A stretch of 64,000 nt of DNA. It comes from Tricholomella constricta. Its lineage: Eukaryota > Basidiomycota > Agaricomycetes > Agaricales > Lyophyllaceae. The notes under the pieces were generated by a model. That model saw nothing but the letters and a program-made list of their open reading frames with translations. It had not been told where the DNA came from and ran no database searches. A program made the position numbers and the translations under genes. Position 1 is the first letter of the stretch, and every line of letters starts with the position of its first letter. The stretch covers positions 372,001 through 436,000 of the forward strand of contig JAACJP010000034.1 in assembly GCA_013368375.1 (NCBI GenBank), in the 5' to 3' direction. Positions 41,290 through 52,480 of the stretch are shown here, one piece after another.

Positions 41290-44151
41290 TCAGAGCCCGG
41301 GTAAGTCCTGAATCACCCCCGCGTTTCCCTCTTCTGTCTTGTGATGGAATTCGAAGATGTCGTCGCCGATGAGGTAGGTGGCTCTGCCAATGGCGTTTGC
41401 TGTTGGGCAGTCGCGCATCCAGTGTTCCAGGTCACCGCATAGGATGCAGGCCTTGTCTCGAATTCGTTGTTGCTTTACGTCTTCGTCAATCTTCACCCAG
41501 GGGCGTGTTGACTTCTTGAAACCGAAGTTGTTGGCTTGTAGGGCCTCCTCGTCGTCCCATGCGATTTCCTGGTCTTGCGCCTTACCTTCCCTACCTGAGT
41601 CCGGGTCCTGATCATGACTTTCGGCGTTCAAGCGTGCGTTCCTGTTCCCTTGAGCCGTTTGCGGCGTCGTGCGGCTTGCGGGTCCGGCCGAAGGTCCCAT
41701 CGGAGGTCGTGCGGAGGTGTTGGGGGCATTCGCGTTATTCGCCCAGAGGGGTTTGTAGGACTCTGGATTTTCTATGCGATGTTCCCAGTACCTCCGATCA
41801 ATTTGAGTGACCAGATCTCGGTAACCTTCGTAGGTTTCGGGGCTTGGTGCGATGGCCAGGACGTTAAGGATTCGCTGGGGGAGCGCTTTCCGGAGTGTGA
41901 ACTGTAGTGCTACCCAGTTCCAGCCTGTTTCGTACGCTTCTTGTTCGAACTTGATGATGAATGCTGTGAACTTTTCCCATTCCTTCATTTTCAGTCGCGA
42001 AATGTTGTTCTCGGCTTCCACTCTCGAGTTCGGTATTCCGAAGCGTGATCCTAATTCGTGTACGAATCCTTCCCAATTCGTGAACATTGGGTGTTGGGGG
42101 TTGTACGTGAGTTGCAGCCGAAAGTAGTCCATGGCTCCGTCCTTCAAGTAGGAGCTCGCGAATGATACTTTCAGGTGGTCCTGTTCGTAGGTAATCGCCT
42201 TGGCTTGAAACGTTACTAGGCATTCCGTGACGAAGGTTTTCCATCTCCTCGGTTCTTTTCCAGTGAAGGGGTCCGGTTTCCGGATGTCGATTTTCGATTC
42301 TAGGTTTAGGAGGTGTCGGTACTGTTCCGGGGTCAGGTTTTGATTTGGGCCTAAGAATTGTTGTGGTGGAGGTGGGGGTCGTTGAGGGTTTGCGAATTGG
42401 CCTCCTCCCGGATTTCCGGGTGGGCCTCCTCCTCCTCCTCCTCCGTGGCCTCCTCCTCCCCCTCCGGGACCTCCGGGGCCTCCCGGGCCTCCTGGTCCTT
42501 GTGGTGGTCCGTATCCTCCGTGACCTCCCCCTCCTCCAGGACCTCCTGTTCCTCTGGGGCCGTTTCCCCAATAACCTCCTCCTCCCCCTCCTGGTCCTCC
42601 AGGGCCGTTTCCCCATTGAGTTCCTCTTGGGGTAGGTGGTCCCGAAGATCCCGGAGGTGGTTGGGGCTGTGGAGGTGGTCCATTGTACTGGGGGTTCGGT
42701 CGTCCGCCGGGTATGGGTGGGGCTGGTCCGGGGTTGTAGCCAGTTCTGTATTGTTCGAACTGGGGGAATTGTTGTTGGGTCCCTTGCCTTCCGTCGAGGA
42801 TGTTTACGTTTTGACTGGGGCCGGGGTCCGCTCCGATTCCACGTCGTTCTCTTGGGGAGATTGGGCGTGGGCCTTGCGGTGACCTCCTGTTCTGATTTGC
42901 CAGGTGAGGTGGTGTTTGGCGCCAGTCTTCTCGTGTCCTTGGGGGTGTTCCTCCTTCTTCTCAGTTTTCTTCGCGTAATTCGTAGCTATGAGCATACGGT
43001 AGTGGCGTTGGGACTCCTTGTTCCGACGGAGGTAGGGGAATATTCTCGGGTTCCCTCAGAGGAGCTCCTTCTTGCCTTGCGGAGGTCCTTTGTGGGCCTT
43101 GAAAACCCGAGTTTGGCCTGGAAAACGGTCCTTCGAAAGAGGGGTTCTCTTCAGGGATCCTTTGCAGATTGTGGGCTCCCCAGAATCCGAACATCGGAGC
43201 TCTTCGAGTATCCGTCCCCAGCGTGATGGTGGGTTCGAACCTTTCTTGGCTGGGGGGAGCGTTCCCTTGGTTCATCCTCCTGAGTAGAGCTGAAGCTGTC
43301 TGCGTATTGACCGTGCTTGTCGCTCGTGGAGGTTCTTCGAATCTCGTTTCAATTCTGGAGGGAATTGGTTCCTGAATTGGCATGTGGAAAGAACGTCCCG
43401 CACTTTGGGGGTCGGAGAATCTTCTTTCTTCGTTGGACGTCTGGATTTCTCCAGCCAGAGCGCGTAACCTTCTTTCGTTTCCCCCCATTTGCAGCAACAC
43501 CGTCAGTTGTGGGGGTAGTCGATGAGCTTCGTGCTGTTGTACGGTCGACAACACGAGGTTGGCCCATTGTTCTGGTGTCCTGGGTTGGTGGTCCATCCCC
43601 ATGGTTTCGACCAGGAGTTCGTGCGCTTGGCGTGAAAATTCCTCTCGCGACATGTGTAGCTCATATAGTATCCTCTCGTGGTCTGTGCCGTGTAGAAAGG
43701 GGTTTTGTTGACGAGCGAAATGTCCCTGTCCCTCCTCCTGAGCCCTATCCCTCCTTTGGAACATCTCCGGGTGCCTAAATCTTTCGTAGTGGGACCCGGG
43801 GGTCTGGTTATTTGAGGGCGGAGGTCCGGAGGTCGTTGCTGATGGTGGTAAGGGGGGGTAGTTGGGGGTGGCGAGTTGCTAGGAGGGATTGAATATGTTT
43901 GAGGGGGTCCGGGGTAGGGGTCGTCGTGGGTCCTGACTGACTGAGGAAAAATCCCCCTCATGTTGGCCAGTTTGGAAGATCTGGTGTTCCAACCTGGACC
44001 TGTTGGATCCGAAAGTCCCTTGCATCGGAGGTCCTGTTGAGGCAGGGGAGGTTTCGAAGGGTAGTGGTGAAGGTCTCCTTTGAGTGAAGGAGGGACCTTC
44101 GAAGTTTTGATAGCGGATGGTTGTGTTAGGCTCCACTATCGTCGAGGACAT
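41290..44151 (-). pseudogene. E1 Gag, interrupted by stops
   Basis: The ATG at 44151 begins MSSTIVEPNTTIRYQN. One frame (with in-frame stops at 43881-43879 and 42963-42961) gives a Pro/Gln-rich head, a helical stretch (ILYELHMSREEFSRQAHELL), a Gly-rich region of repeated GGPGG and GGGG, then LESKIDIRKPDPFTGKEP, a typical start of the Ty3/gypsy capsid, and MDYFRLQLTYNPQHPMFTNW. A CCHC zinc knuckle is present at CILCGDLEHWMRDC. The stop is at 41292-41290, two bases from the E2 target site. The stops make the copy non-functional as it stands, and introns in gag are unlikely. Confidence 0.75.
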
Positions 44152-44180
44152 GTCCGGTGGGTGGGAGGACCTCGATATTA

Positions 44181-44537
44181 TGTTATGACTCTGCGTAGCA
44201 CGTCGGTTGCGGAGTTATTCCGAGACCACCGAAGCGGACAGGCCTGACGTCGTCAAGGAAAACGGCCTTCGAAAGGGTATTCAGAGGTCGTGAGCGTTGA
44301 CGAAGGAGTTCACCGGAGCTAACTCGATCGAACGAGCTCAGATGATACGAGTGCGAAGCCAAGTATATTGAGAGAGAGAGATATAAAAGAAAACGAGAAC
44401 GGAGACTGGTCTTAACAAATGGTAATATCGAGGTGAGGTGTCCGAAAAGAAAGTGGTGTCATATATGTACGGCGGACGTGCGTGGGAAAGCGTAGTGGGT
44501 GTGACTTTAGGGGTGGTCGTTAGGGATGTTTGTGACA
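44181..44537 (-). repeat. E1 5' LTR
   Basis: 357 bp. Read on the minus strand it starts TGTCACAAACATCCC and ends GAGTCATAACA. It contains a GA-repeat/TATA-like stretch (GAGAGAGATATAAAAG on the plus strand near 44372). It is alignable with 20871-21225 but well diverged. Confidence 0.78.
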
Positions 44538-44599
44538 GTTCATGAGATCGAAAAATGGCTGAAGGATCGCCGTCGAGGTCCGTAGAGGTAGCCGTACAC

Positions 44600-46076
44600 C
44601 TAGTAGAGATAAGTTAATCCTAGTTTGTTCGAAGATACTGCGACATACTTGGCACACCATCCAGAAACGACGCACGCCAGAAGCACCTGCTCTGGATAAT
44701 CAGCAATATAAGGGCCTATACCATATATAACACGCCGAAAGTGTCCATCGGCACACTGTGTAATGCGAGGTTTCGTCATCCATGGTTTAAGCGGGAGAAG
44801 AATTCGCGTGAGGGAGGTATGGAATAGCTGTCGACGAAACTTGCGAAATTCAAGGCTGTCTTGAAATTGTTTGTCGGCTGTCATGATCTCGAACATCAGT
44901 AAAGGTCTAGTCCTGCACGAGAAGACATACTTTTTGGGATGGCTAAAAATCCGAGAAGGGCCAGGGAGTTCCTGTGAGATCGCCGGACATGATTCTGCGT
45001 GTTGCTGATGGCACCGTAAAGCGGATAGTACTCATTATGTCCCGTGGCGACTGAGACTGTCGCCTTATCGCACCCGAGAATAATGGGTGCAAACATAGCA
45101 CCATGAGTCTCAGGATCTTCAGCAATAATGTCCTACCCGCACGTCAGCATCAAAAATGACATCAGGTTTCAAGCCTCGCACCGATTTGTCCCATGCCCAG
45201 TTGCCCAACATAGTATCTCCCCAAATACGCTTTCCATCTGGGCCGAACACCCGCTTGGCACCGTAGTCCATCTCGCCGTTGAAGTCTGAATTGCCTATCT
45301 GGGCTTCCATAAGCTTGAGAGGGTCGCGGAACCAGACTTCATATGGTGTTGTCATCCAAGTGGCAATCACACCATTCTCAGGCAGTTTACCGTCGTACTT
45401 GACCGAAAATGCCTGCCATGGAACACCTCCGAGCATGGTCAAATCAATTGTATTGTAGAGATCAGCAGAGTTTGCGAAAGGTGGTGGAGGTGAGTCGATG
45501 TCGGGATCCTCAGAGTTTACGGTATTATATGCTGCCCAGATGTCCATGAGCTCGGTGATCTTCTTGCCTGACATCTGCTCTTGACGATAGAGAAAGTCGG
45601 CAAGCTTGAAATCGGCCTCAGATTTATATGGAAAATAATCGTCAGTGGACTTGGGCATCTTGGGTGGCGGAGGGGTGTTGTGTGGCAAGTCGAACCCGTT
45701 TTCATCGCAGGGTTGTCCTGGAAGCAGTAGTTAGTAAACATCCGAAACTTAGTACAGTCTTCCACATACCATCTAAATAAGGATGTGTTTGAATCCTTAC
45801 TCCTCGACTTGTTTGAGTCCATTGTTGGCGGCGAGTTGACGCATGAGTACCAGGAGTTGGTGTGGGAGGCACATCGCCACTATAAGGAGCAGGTGAAGGT
45901 GTCCGAGGAAGACGAGGAGAAAGAGTGGAGGGAGGAGGAGCATCCGCCAGAGAGAATTGTGGATTTTTACGACAGGAGTTTCGGTGGCGAGTTAGGCCAC
46001 CAGGAGTTCGGCACGATGCCTTGCATCCAGAGTAAGTGCACGGATAAATTGGAGCCTTGTAGATCGCCTTCTTCAT
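44600..46076 (-). pseudogene. Plavaka-like transposase, truncated
   Basis: The ATG at 46076 begins MKKAIYKAPIYPC, with a C2H2 finger (CTYSGCKASC, then LTRHRNSC). An intron (GTATGT to CTTCCAG, about 45775-45725) joins HPYLDG to QPCDENGFDLP. The block PHNTPPPPKMPKSTDDYFPY, then ADFLYRQEQMSGKKITELMD and DLTMLGGVPWQAF, is characteristic of the Plavaka group of fungal CACTA-like (EnSpm) transposases. Near 45125 the frame shifts (GDTMLGNWAWDKS, then in another frame IILGCDKATVSVATGHNEY). The sequence fades after YIADYPEQVLLACVVSGW at about 44650, so more than half of the usual protein is missing next to the E1 LTR. It cannot be active. Confidence 0.7.
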
Positions 46077-46281
46077 CAGTGAAAACAAGTCTTTCGAGGA
46101 CTGCAAATTAATTGACGGTGCGAGCGTTTAGCCTGACTTAACGAAAAAAAACAATCTACAAAAACTCCACGTGTTGCGACCTTGAACTGCAAAGTTGTAG
46201 TAAGCCACAAAATTGCTTTTGAACCCCAAAGAATCGACAAACCTTTACATCCTCCCCACCGAAAAAAAATCTCCATATACC

Positions 46282-48451
46282 ATGCAACGTCGCGTCACTC
46301 GTGCATCCAATGCTGATCCCCGACCTGGCCTTCAGGCTGATCTTCCCAAGCCTCGGCGTTCCTCAGCCCAAGTCCAGGCTGAAAAGGCTGCGAAGGCCGC
46401 CATCAAAGAAGATGCCATCCGTAAAAAAACCGAGACTATGGCCAAGGTCGCTAGCTTTGAGCGAGAGACACGCAAGAAGGCGCAGGAGGCAGATCTCGAG
46501 GCCAGTAAGCCAAAGGATAAGCTCGATATCCCTCGTGCCAGCCGTCCTCAGCCCATTATCCCAGGTTCGGTCTTTCTATCAAAAATTGACGCAAGCTCAT
46601 AATTTTTTGCCAGAGGGGCAAGGAGATAACCACGTCGACGATACTGCCAATATCCCAAGTAGTCTCGAGTCCAGCAAGAATCCATTTGAATCAGAGGGGC
46701 CTCTTGCTGCTGAAGACAGTGACGCCGAGATGGACATAGAGAACGACATGCCAGATACAACAATCAAGAAAATCAAGAGCTCTGGTACGAAACAGAAAGA
46801 AGGCCTGGCGATGCGTGACCAGATCAACGTGATGAGCTCCCTGGGGATAATGTCTGCCGCGGATCACAAAGCGCACAAACGCACAGCTGCTGAGGCTGGT
46901 GATGGGTACATTTCTATTGTATCTTACTTCTCATAGATGTTGGAATCTGACTAGATGAATTTGTAGATTGTTGTCAAAGCGCCTGAAATCATCTCAGCCC
47001 ACAGGACTGATCTCTAACTGGAAGAAGGCGGCGCCAGTCGAACCCACTCTGAAGATCATGGAGCCGACTCCAGTTGAGGACAGTGTCACCGAGCCTGATG
47101 ACAGCGACATAGTGTTTAGTTTCGGTGGAATTTCAAGCGATGATGAAAAGATGGAACGGGAAGCGGCCCAAAAGGGTATTCGCTACCGGGTAACTTGCCA
47201 AACTGTCTTCACTCTGCTGCTTGCTTATAATTATTGTATTTCTTCTAGTCTATTGCGAAAGTCGAAGATATTCAGGCTGCCCCCATTCCACCATGCCTCG
47301 ATTTTACACGCCAGCCCAGAAAGTCCGGTGAACGCTACAGTAACAGGGACCTCCCTCATGACACCCTAGATATGTTCACCAAGCTAGTCATTCCAATGGC
47401 CTGCGATGTATCGGGTGCCCTGGACCCATGGGATGGGATGCCTGACAACGAGCAAATCGCGGAACTTTGGAATATTTGCTTCCTCAACACCTACCCACTC
47501 ACGGTTGACGTAGCAACACCGCGGTCCCTCTTTCTGATTGTCAGAGCCTTGGTATGTATCTTGACATGGAATGCTGAATTCAAATGACTGTGCTTTCTAG
47601 ATCAAGCGAGGCATCTCCGGCTGGCTGCACAAATTTGCTGATGTTGCCGTGAAGACCCTCGATTTAGAATACAAACACCGCGGCCTCTCGGATGCAACTC
47701 ACAAGGCCGCACTTGTCGTAGATCTGCTTGGTGATGTGACCGAGATTTCCAGCAAGAAGTGTCCTTTCCTCTGGGAGTCCTTCTACGACAATCCACATTC
47801 GGAGAACTCTGTAGAACACTTTATCTATAGCAGATATCCGTGTACTGACTTAAGCTTCTGCTAGGGACTGTTTCAAGGCCGGCTCATCGCAAAGGTCTTC
47901 CTTGAGCACCTCAACACCATACAAGTCATTCCCGAAGGGTACCGGATCGAACAGCCACCCATCGGTGCCCTCATCTATTCGATTCAAGCGGTATATACTG
48001 TTCAATTTGATGTTCCTGGCATTTATTGACCACTGCACTGGTATCATTTCTTCCTTCAATGCAGGTACATCGCGCTCTTTTGTATTCTGTGACGGGTACC
48101 TACAGGCCGCCTGCCAGCAAGACACAGAGCGAATTCTCAAAGGCCAACTGGGGTGACCTCAAAGTGGAGCTGCTACACGGCAAGTTCAAGGTTGTTCAGC
48201 GCGCGACTGTCTTTTTGAAGCGCATCGAAAGCCTGAAAGAGGTTCAATGGAACGATATCAAGAAAGCCGCCTTCAGCATGCGAGAAAAGGCTCAGCCTGT
48301 TCAGGTTTCCGCCACAGCCACCCCGGAGCATGCTGACGAGGACGATTCGGACGACGATGAACTTCTCGATCCCCGATACGACTCAGCGGAAATGAAGGAG
48401 GCGGTGGCGGCGGATGCAGCGGGCCCACTTGGCGAACGTGACCCGAATTGA
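46282..48451 (+). CDS. DUF6532-like basidiomycete protein with basic N-terminus
   Basis: The ATG at 46282 begins MQRRVTRASNADPRPGLQA, followed by a Lys/Ala-rich helix (AQVQAEKAAKAAIKEDAIRK). The first intron is 46565-46613. Further exons give SSLESSKNPFESEGP, an acidic patch, LLSKRLKSSQPTGLISNWKK, IVFSFGGISSDDE, then the conserved core PMACDVSGALDPWDGMPDN, EQIAELWNICF, IKRGISGWLHKFADVAV, GLFQGRLIAKVFLEHL, VHRALLYSVTGTYRPP and FSKANWGD. This core belongs to a family greatly expanded in Agaricomycetes (DUF6532, as I recall). Its function is unknown. The end is acidic (DEDDSDDDELLDPRYD), with the stop at 48449-48451. The gene starts about 200 bp from the divergent Plavaka relic. All exons join in frame with GT-AG introns, so it looks intact. 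Confidence 0.68.
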
Positions 48452-48880
48452 CCAGTGACCGTTGACCATGGCCGGCCTGGCACTGGTGGTGAGCTGTGGG
48501 ACTTCAGCCGCTACTATCATTCCAGTTTGCCTTGGGTGGCACGCACCGTACTCGTAGCGATATGATACTGTTGCTACCGTGTGTCGTTGTTACCTGTAAT
48601 TTGAACAAATCTGCTCCGAATAATTTTTTTCCAAGCCCACTTTCAAAATTGTTCGCTGCTTAAGGCCATCTAGTATCGAGCTTTTGTCACGTCTGAGAGA
48701 AGACATTCCTACTTTTGAAAACTAGGAATGTCGGTCAAAGGGACAACACCTTGTGAAAGCTTAATTCTAGGTAAAGTTTGTCTTATTCTAGTGAACGGAC
48801 ATGGCTTCGAAAAGTCACAACATCTTTAGGTCTTTATCTACTTTCTTGACTTGAAGCGCTTTTGAAAGCTGGGAAAGCTG
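48452..48880. other. Intergenic stretch
   Basis: I see no gene. It is the 3' flank of the DUF6532-like gene and the decayed upstream part of the kinase-like relic. Confidence 0.5.
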
Positions 48881-48889
48881 TCGGAAAAG

Positions 48890-49490
48890 ACCACGCCATT
48901 TTGCTGATGCAGGCATCCAATGGGGAAACAGTATCTCCGACGCAGTCGTGAAGCTTGCATTTGATCCCGAACAGCGGGAACGGATGTGCAACGAATTCGA
49001 GGTGTACGAGCATCCGCACTCTTCGTTGTTCGTCACAGGAATTCTGACAATATTTGGCTTGTTCAAAGATTTCGAAAGCGATGCATTGGCTCTCGTCATG
49101 AATAATGTCGGTATATCCCTTTGGAAAGCAAGGCCAGATAAGGAGAGTGTGGACCTTGCGATTTTAGAATCGCAGAAGTCAGTGTCATTATCCGTCCTGA
49201 AAGGTTCTGATTTGTGCTGATGAAGTCTGTACCTTAGGATCGCCTTTGCTGAAATCATGGAATCCATTCACGATGCTGGCGTCCGACATCGTGACATTCG
49301 TCCGGACAACCTGGTGATCAGTGACGATGGTTTTGCAAGTATTATTGACTTCGATCGAGCCATCTTAGACGCCAGTGAGGGCTCCCGGAAGCGTGAATAC
49401 GATCATTTAGTGCAATTGCTCAGCGGGGAAACGTACACGATAGAACTCGGTTTGCCCAGCTTTGGGACCCCTCAATACTCGCCGATATAA
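48890..49490 (+). pseudogene. Kinase-like relic, paralogue of the 57.3-59.6 kb gene
   Basis: Starting within DAVVKLAFDPEQRERMCNEF and continuing VYEHPHSS, LTIFGLFKDFESDALALVMNN, then after an intron-like gap MESIHDAGVRHRDIRPDNLV, ISDDGFASIIDFDRAILDAS, this is the C-terminal kinase-like half of the gene at 57258-59627. It keeps the HRD catalytic loop and an Asn, with DFD where DFG would be. The N-terminal half and any start are missing. It is a decayed duplicate. It shows that the ancestral codon at the paralogue's stop is Cys (MCNEF). Confidence 0.7.
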
Positions 49491-50160
49491 TCCGGTCCTC
49501 AAGGTCGTGGACGACGCTCACAGCGATAACATTGACCCATCTAGCATGTGTCAATTTCAATTTATGCCGCCATTGATATACCCTGCTTGTAACGTCCTTC
49601 TGTCGCTTTCTTTCATGCTTGCTGACGCAAGTCATAATCGGAGGACTTTCTTTCATGTTGTTGTTATACCTTGTCGCATATCGGTTATCCACGGAATAGT
49701 TCCTGTAGTGTTAATGACGTTCTCGGCATTCCTTGACAGCTTTACTAGCTTTAGCCTTGTGTACTTCTAAACTGGACACTTAATTACTAATACTAATACT
49801 TTTGCTTTGGCCTTCGTTCTGACTTCCAGCGTAGATGGACTGACCGATGGCGGGCTTGTGGTGACGCTACGAGCAAAATGTTACTTGACACGTCGCAAGG
49901 CAACTCACACTCCCCGGATCCATCAGCAAAATCGTGAGTATCTGTTATTCCCAGGTGAAATCCACCAGATTGATGGCAAAAGATAAGGCCATATAATTCG
50001 TCACAATGGCATATAAACTTTTCACCAAGAAGGTATAGAATTGGCAATGGTCCACAATGCTGCTGTTGGCTGTATAAACATGATACCTACCTGGTGAGAG
50101 GATTGTAAACCTGCAACTGCATGACTACATTGGCAAAATTGTCCCCACGGCAAATCATTC
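49491..50160. other. Intergenic stretch
   Basis: No supported gene. TAATTACTAATACTAATAC (about 49782-49800) is a short A/T repeat. The rest is unremarkable. Confidence 0.45.
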
Positions 50161-50179
50161 GTGAAAAATGGTCAAGTCC

Positions 50180-52480
50180 GTTTAAACTCCGCTTTAAATT
50201 CACCGATGGATGGATGGATGCGCGTCGCCTGGTTTTCCTTCACAACCGCTCCGCTCTCCATTGAGGCCTGCTGCCGCACGCTCAAAAATATCCTATCATG
50301 TTTTGGGCATATGTCTCTGATGATGCTCGTGATCTACTATCACGATATCCACATCAAGTCCATCAACCACGCCCGTCTCGATGTCCCTCACGTCCCCTCC
50401 GAGGCCTCCAACCTGCAGGTCTCTATGATCGAGGCCATGGACGATAGCCTCCTCCTCTACTCCTCGATTCCCCTCCTCCTGTCAATGGCCAGACACGCAG
50501 ACCGTTTCCAGGCCACTTATGGCTGGGAGACCGAGTGGCGCAAAAGTGCCTTCTACGCCTACAACTCCCCATTCTACCCTAACTCCTCTCCCACCCCCAC
50601 CATTTCCATTCCATCCGTCGATTATGCTAACCCCTCCAGCCCCACCACCCTCCACCATGATGTTCGCGTCGTGACCTCCCACACCGTCTTCCTTCGGGTC
50701 CCCATCAACCAGCCTGACCTCCACTTCCAGCACATCTACGACATTATCTCCGACTTCAATTTTCCCCTCCTGCATTGGCGTTTACCACTAACTGCCCTCC
50801 GCCGGCTCATTTCACAGTGCCTTACTTCTAAGATCCGACCCCTCCTCGCCCTTCAACCCCTCACCCCAGAACTCGCCCAGAAACTCGACCAGGTCGTGGC
50901 TCACAAGGTTCATGAGTATCTCGGCTTCCCTTTTCATTTTAATTCTCAGCTTTTATTTACCCCTCTGTCCCTTCGTGGATTTGACTTTCCTTCGCTCGCG
51001 CTATTAAACAGCGCCCTCGCGGCAGCCGGGGTCCACCAAGACCTTAATCACCATATTCCCCCCTTCTGCCAAATGGCCCATGTCACTCTTAGTGATTGGT
51101 CCTGTCAACTTAATGGTCCACCCCGCAACACCCCTTTCCCTCTGTCACGTTCGCCGTCGTTGCTAACCGCTCTGTCCTCACTCTGTCCCTTTCGGACTTT
51201 AGGAAATCTGCGTCCATCCTCACTGGCGAAGCCTACGGTATTGCTGCTGCATACACCCTCGCCCTCCACCGGCATTCCCACCAACCAAGACCGACCGTCA
51301 ACCTCTACACCGACCACCTCGCCTCCGTCAAGACAATAACCTCCCCGCTCCATTCCCAACCCCACAAGCTCTCACGAAAGCCCCCCCGATCCATATATCG
51401 CTGGATCGCTGACCTCCAGTCTCGCGCCCTCCAAACCGGCCTCCACATTGACCTCTCTCATATCAAGGCTCACACCACATCCTCCTCACCTCCCGCCCAG
51501 CTCAACCGCCTCGCAGATCATGCGGCCACCTCTGCGCAGAAATCGTTTCTCCCAATCCCTCCTGCCCTCCCACCTACATTCCACATGGACCCCTTCTCTC
51601 CTTTTAACGCCGTCGACGGATGGATTGAAACCGATCTCACTCGTCATCTCCTACATGCCCTAGCCACTTCCTCCTATGTTTCTTCTCCTTCCCTGCACCA
51701 TTTTTCCTCCTTACTATACGATCATAGGGCCCCTCCGGAATTCCCGTACCTCCGCTCAACCTCATCCTTTTCGGCCGTCGTGCAGCTCTACCTCCGTGCA
51801 CATCAGCTCGACACCGCGTCTCGCCTCTCCGCCTGCTTACGATCAGGCGCACAGCCTTACTGTAGGTTTGGATGTGAATCACTCGAAGATGCTCGCCACA
51901 TCTTCGTTCGCTGTCCTCGTTTCTCATCACTACGCGAGGAAGCGAACAAAACCATCGTCTCGGCTACCTCCACACTATTTGATGTCTATGATGTTCCTGC
52001 CCAATACCAAGCCCGCGCTCTTGAGCATGCGTGTACTATCTCGCATGACTCACAGAGTTGGCCCACGGGCTACACCATGTACTATTATGGTGTTCTACCG
52101 CACATCGATGATATCATGTGTGATCTAAACCTCACGTCCCTTTCCTCCCTTAAGGTCGAGCGTTTGCGACTCCGTATTGCGGCAACCTGGCACACAACGC
52201 TTATCCGTCTGGCTGGTCGAATCTGGGGTATTGCGAAACGTGCGTCCTCGCCATCCCATCCCTCTTCTCCCGAAAATCATAACCGGAAGTCCTTGATCAC
52301 TCTCCCTCCCCATCTTTCCTATATCTCTCTACTCACAAAATCTCAAAAGTTTTCTATTATCTCTTCTACTTAACTTCCCTTCCTCTATCCCCTTCTCGAC
52401 GAGTTGACGAGGTTTCTCGAAACCTGAGTTACTTACGTAACGTAGTCAACCAAATACATACTAAATACTAAATGCCTGTT
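50180..52480 (+). mobile_element. 5'-truncated LINE (Tad/L1-like): RT end, RNase H, zinc motif
   Basis: The first frame (to 51339) has DDSLLLYSSIPLLL, the D-D of RT motif C with its downstream context, then ADRFQATYGWETEWRKS and the thumb region. Near 51140 the frame shifts into SDFRKSASILTGEAYGIAAA and NLYTDHLASVKTI, an RNase H domain, then HIKAHTTSS. The third stretch (51585-52373) carries CRFGCESLEDARHIFVRCP, the Cys/His motif found after RNase H in fungal LINEs. The stop is at 52371-52373. The tail contains ATACTAAATACTAAAT near 52455, a possible 3' simple-repeat tail. The 5' part, including the endonuclease and most of RT, is missing, as usual after incomplete reverse transcription. One frameshift makes it inactive. 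Confidence 0.7.

Larger units (their letters stand above)
20871..44537 (-). mobile_element. E1: old Ty3/gypsy LTR retrotransposon with chromodomain, split by E2
   Basis: Direct LTRs at 20871-21225 and 44181-44537 bound an element read on the minus strand in the order 5' LTR (right), gag, tandem proteases, RT, RNase H, integrase, chromodomain, an antisense accessory gene, polypurine tract, 3' LTR (left). Removing E2 and one target copy leaves about 10.5 kb. The two LTRs differ at many positions by eye (roughly one in five in the aligned 5' half), gag and pol carry stops and frame changes, and no target duplication is visible (GGACC left, GTTCA right). So E1 is old and probably immobile. Joining the sequences across E2 restores a continuous gag end overlapping the pol frame, which shows it is one element. 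Confidence 0.85.

Noticed and set aside
42351..42882. Gly/Glu/Pro/Trp-rich frames on both strands in E1 gag
   Set aside because: Low-complexity shadows of the Gly-rich gag segment.
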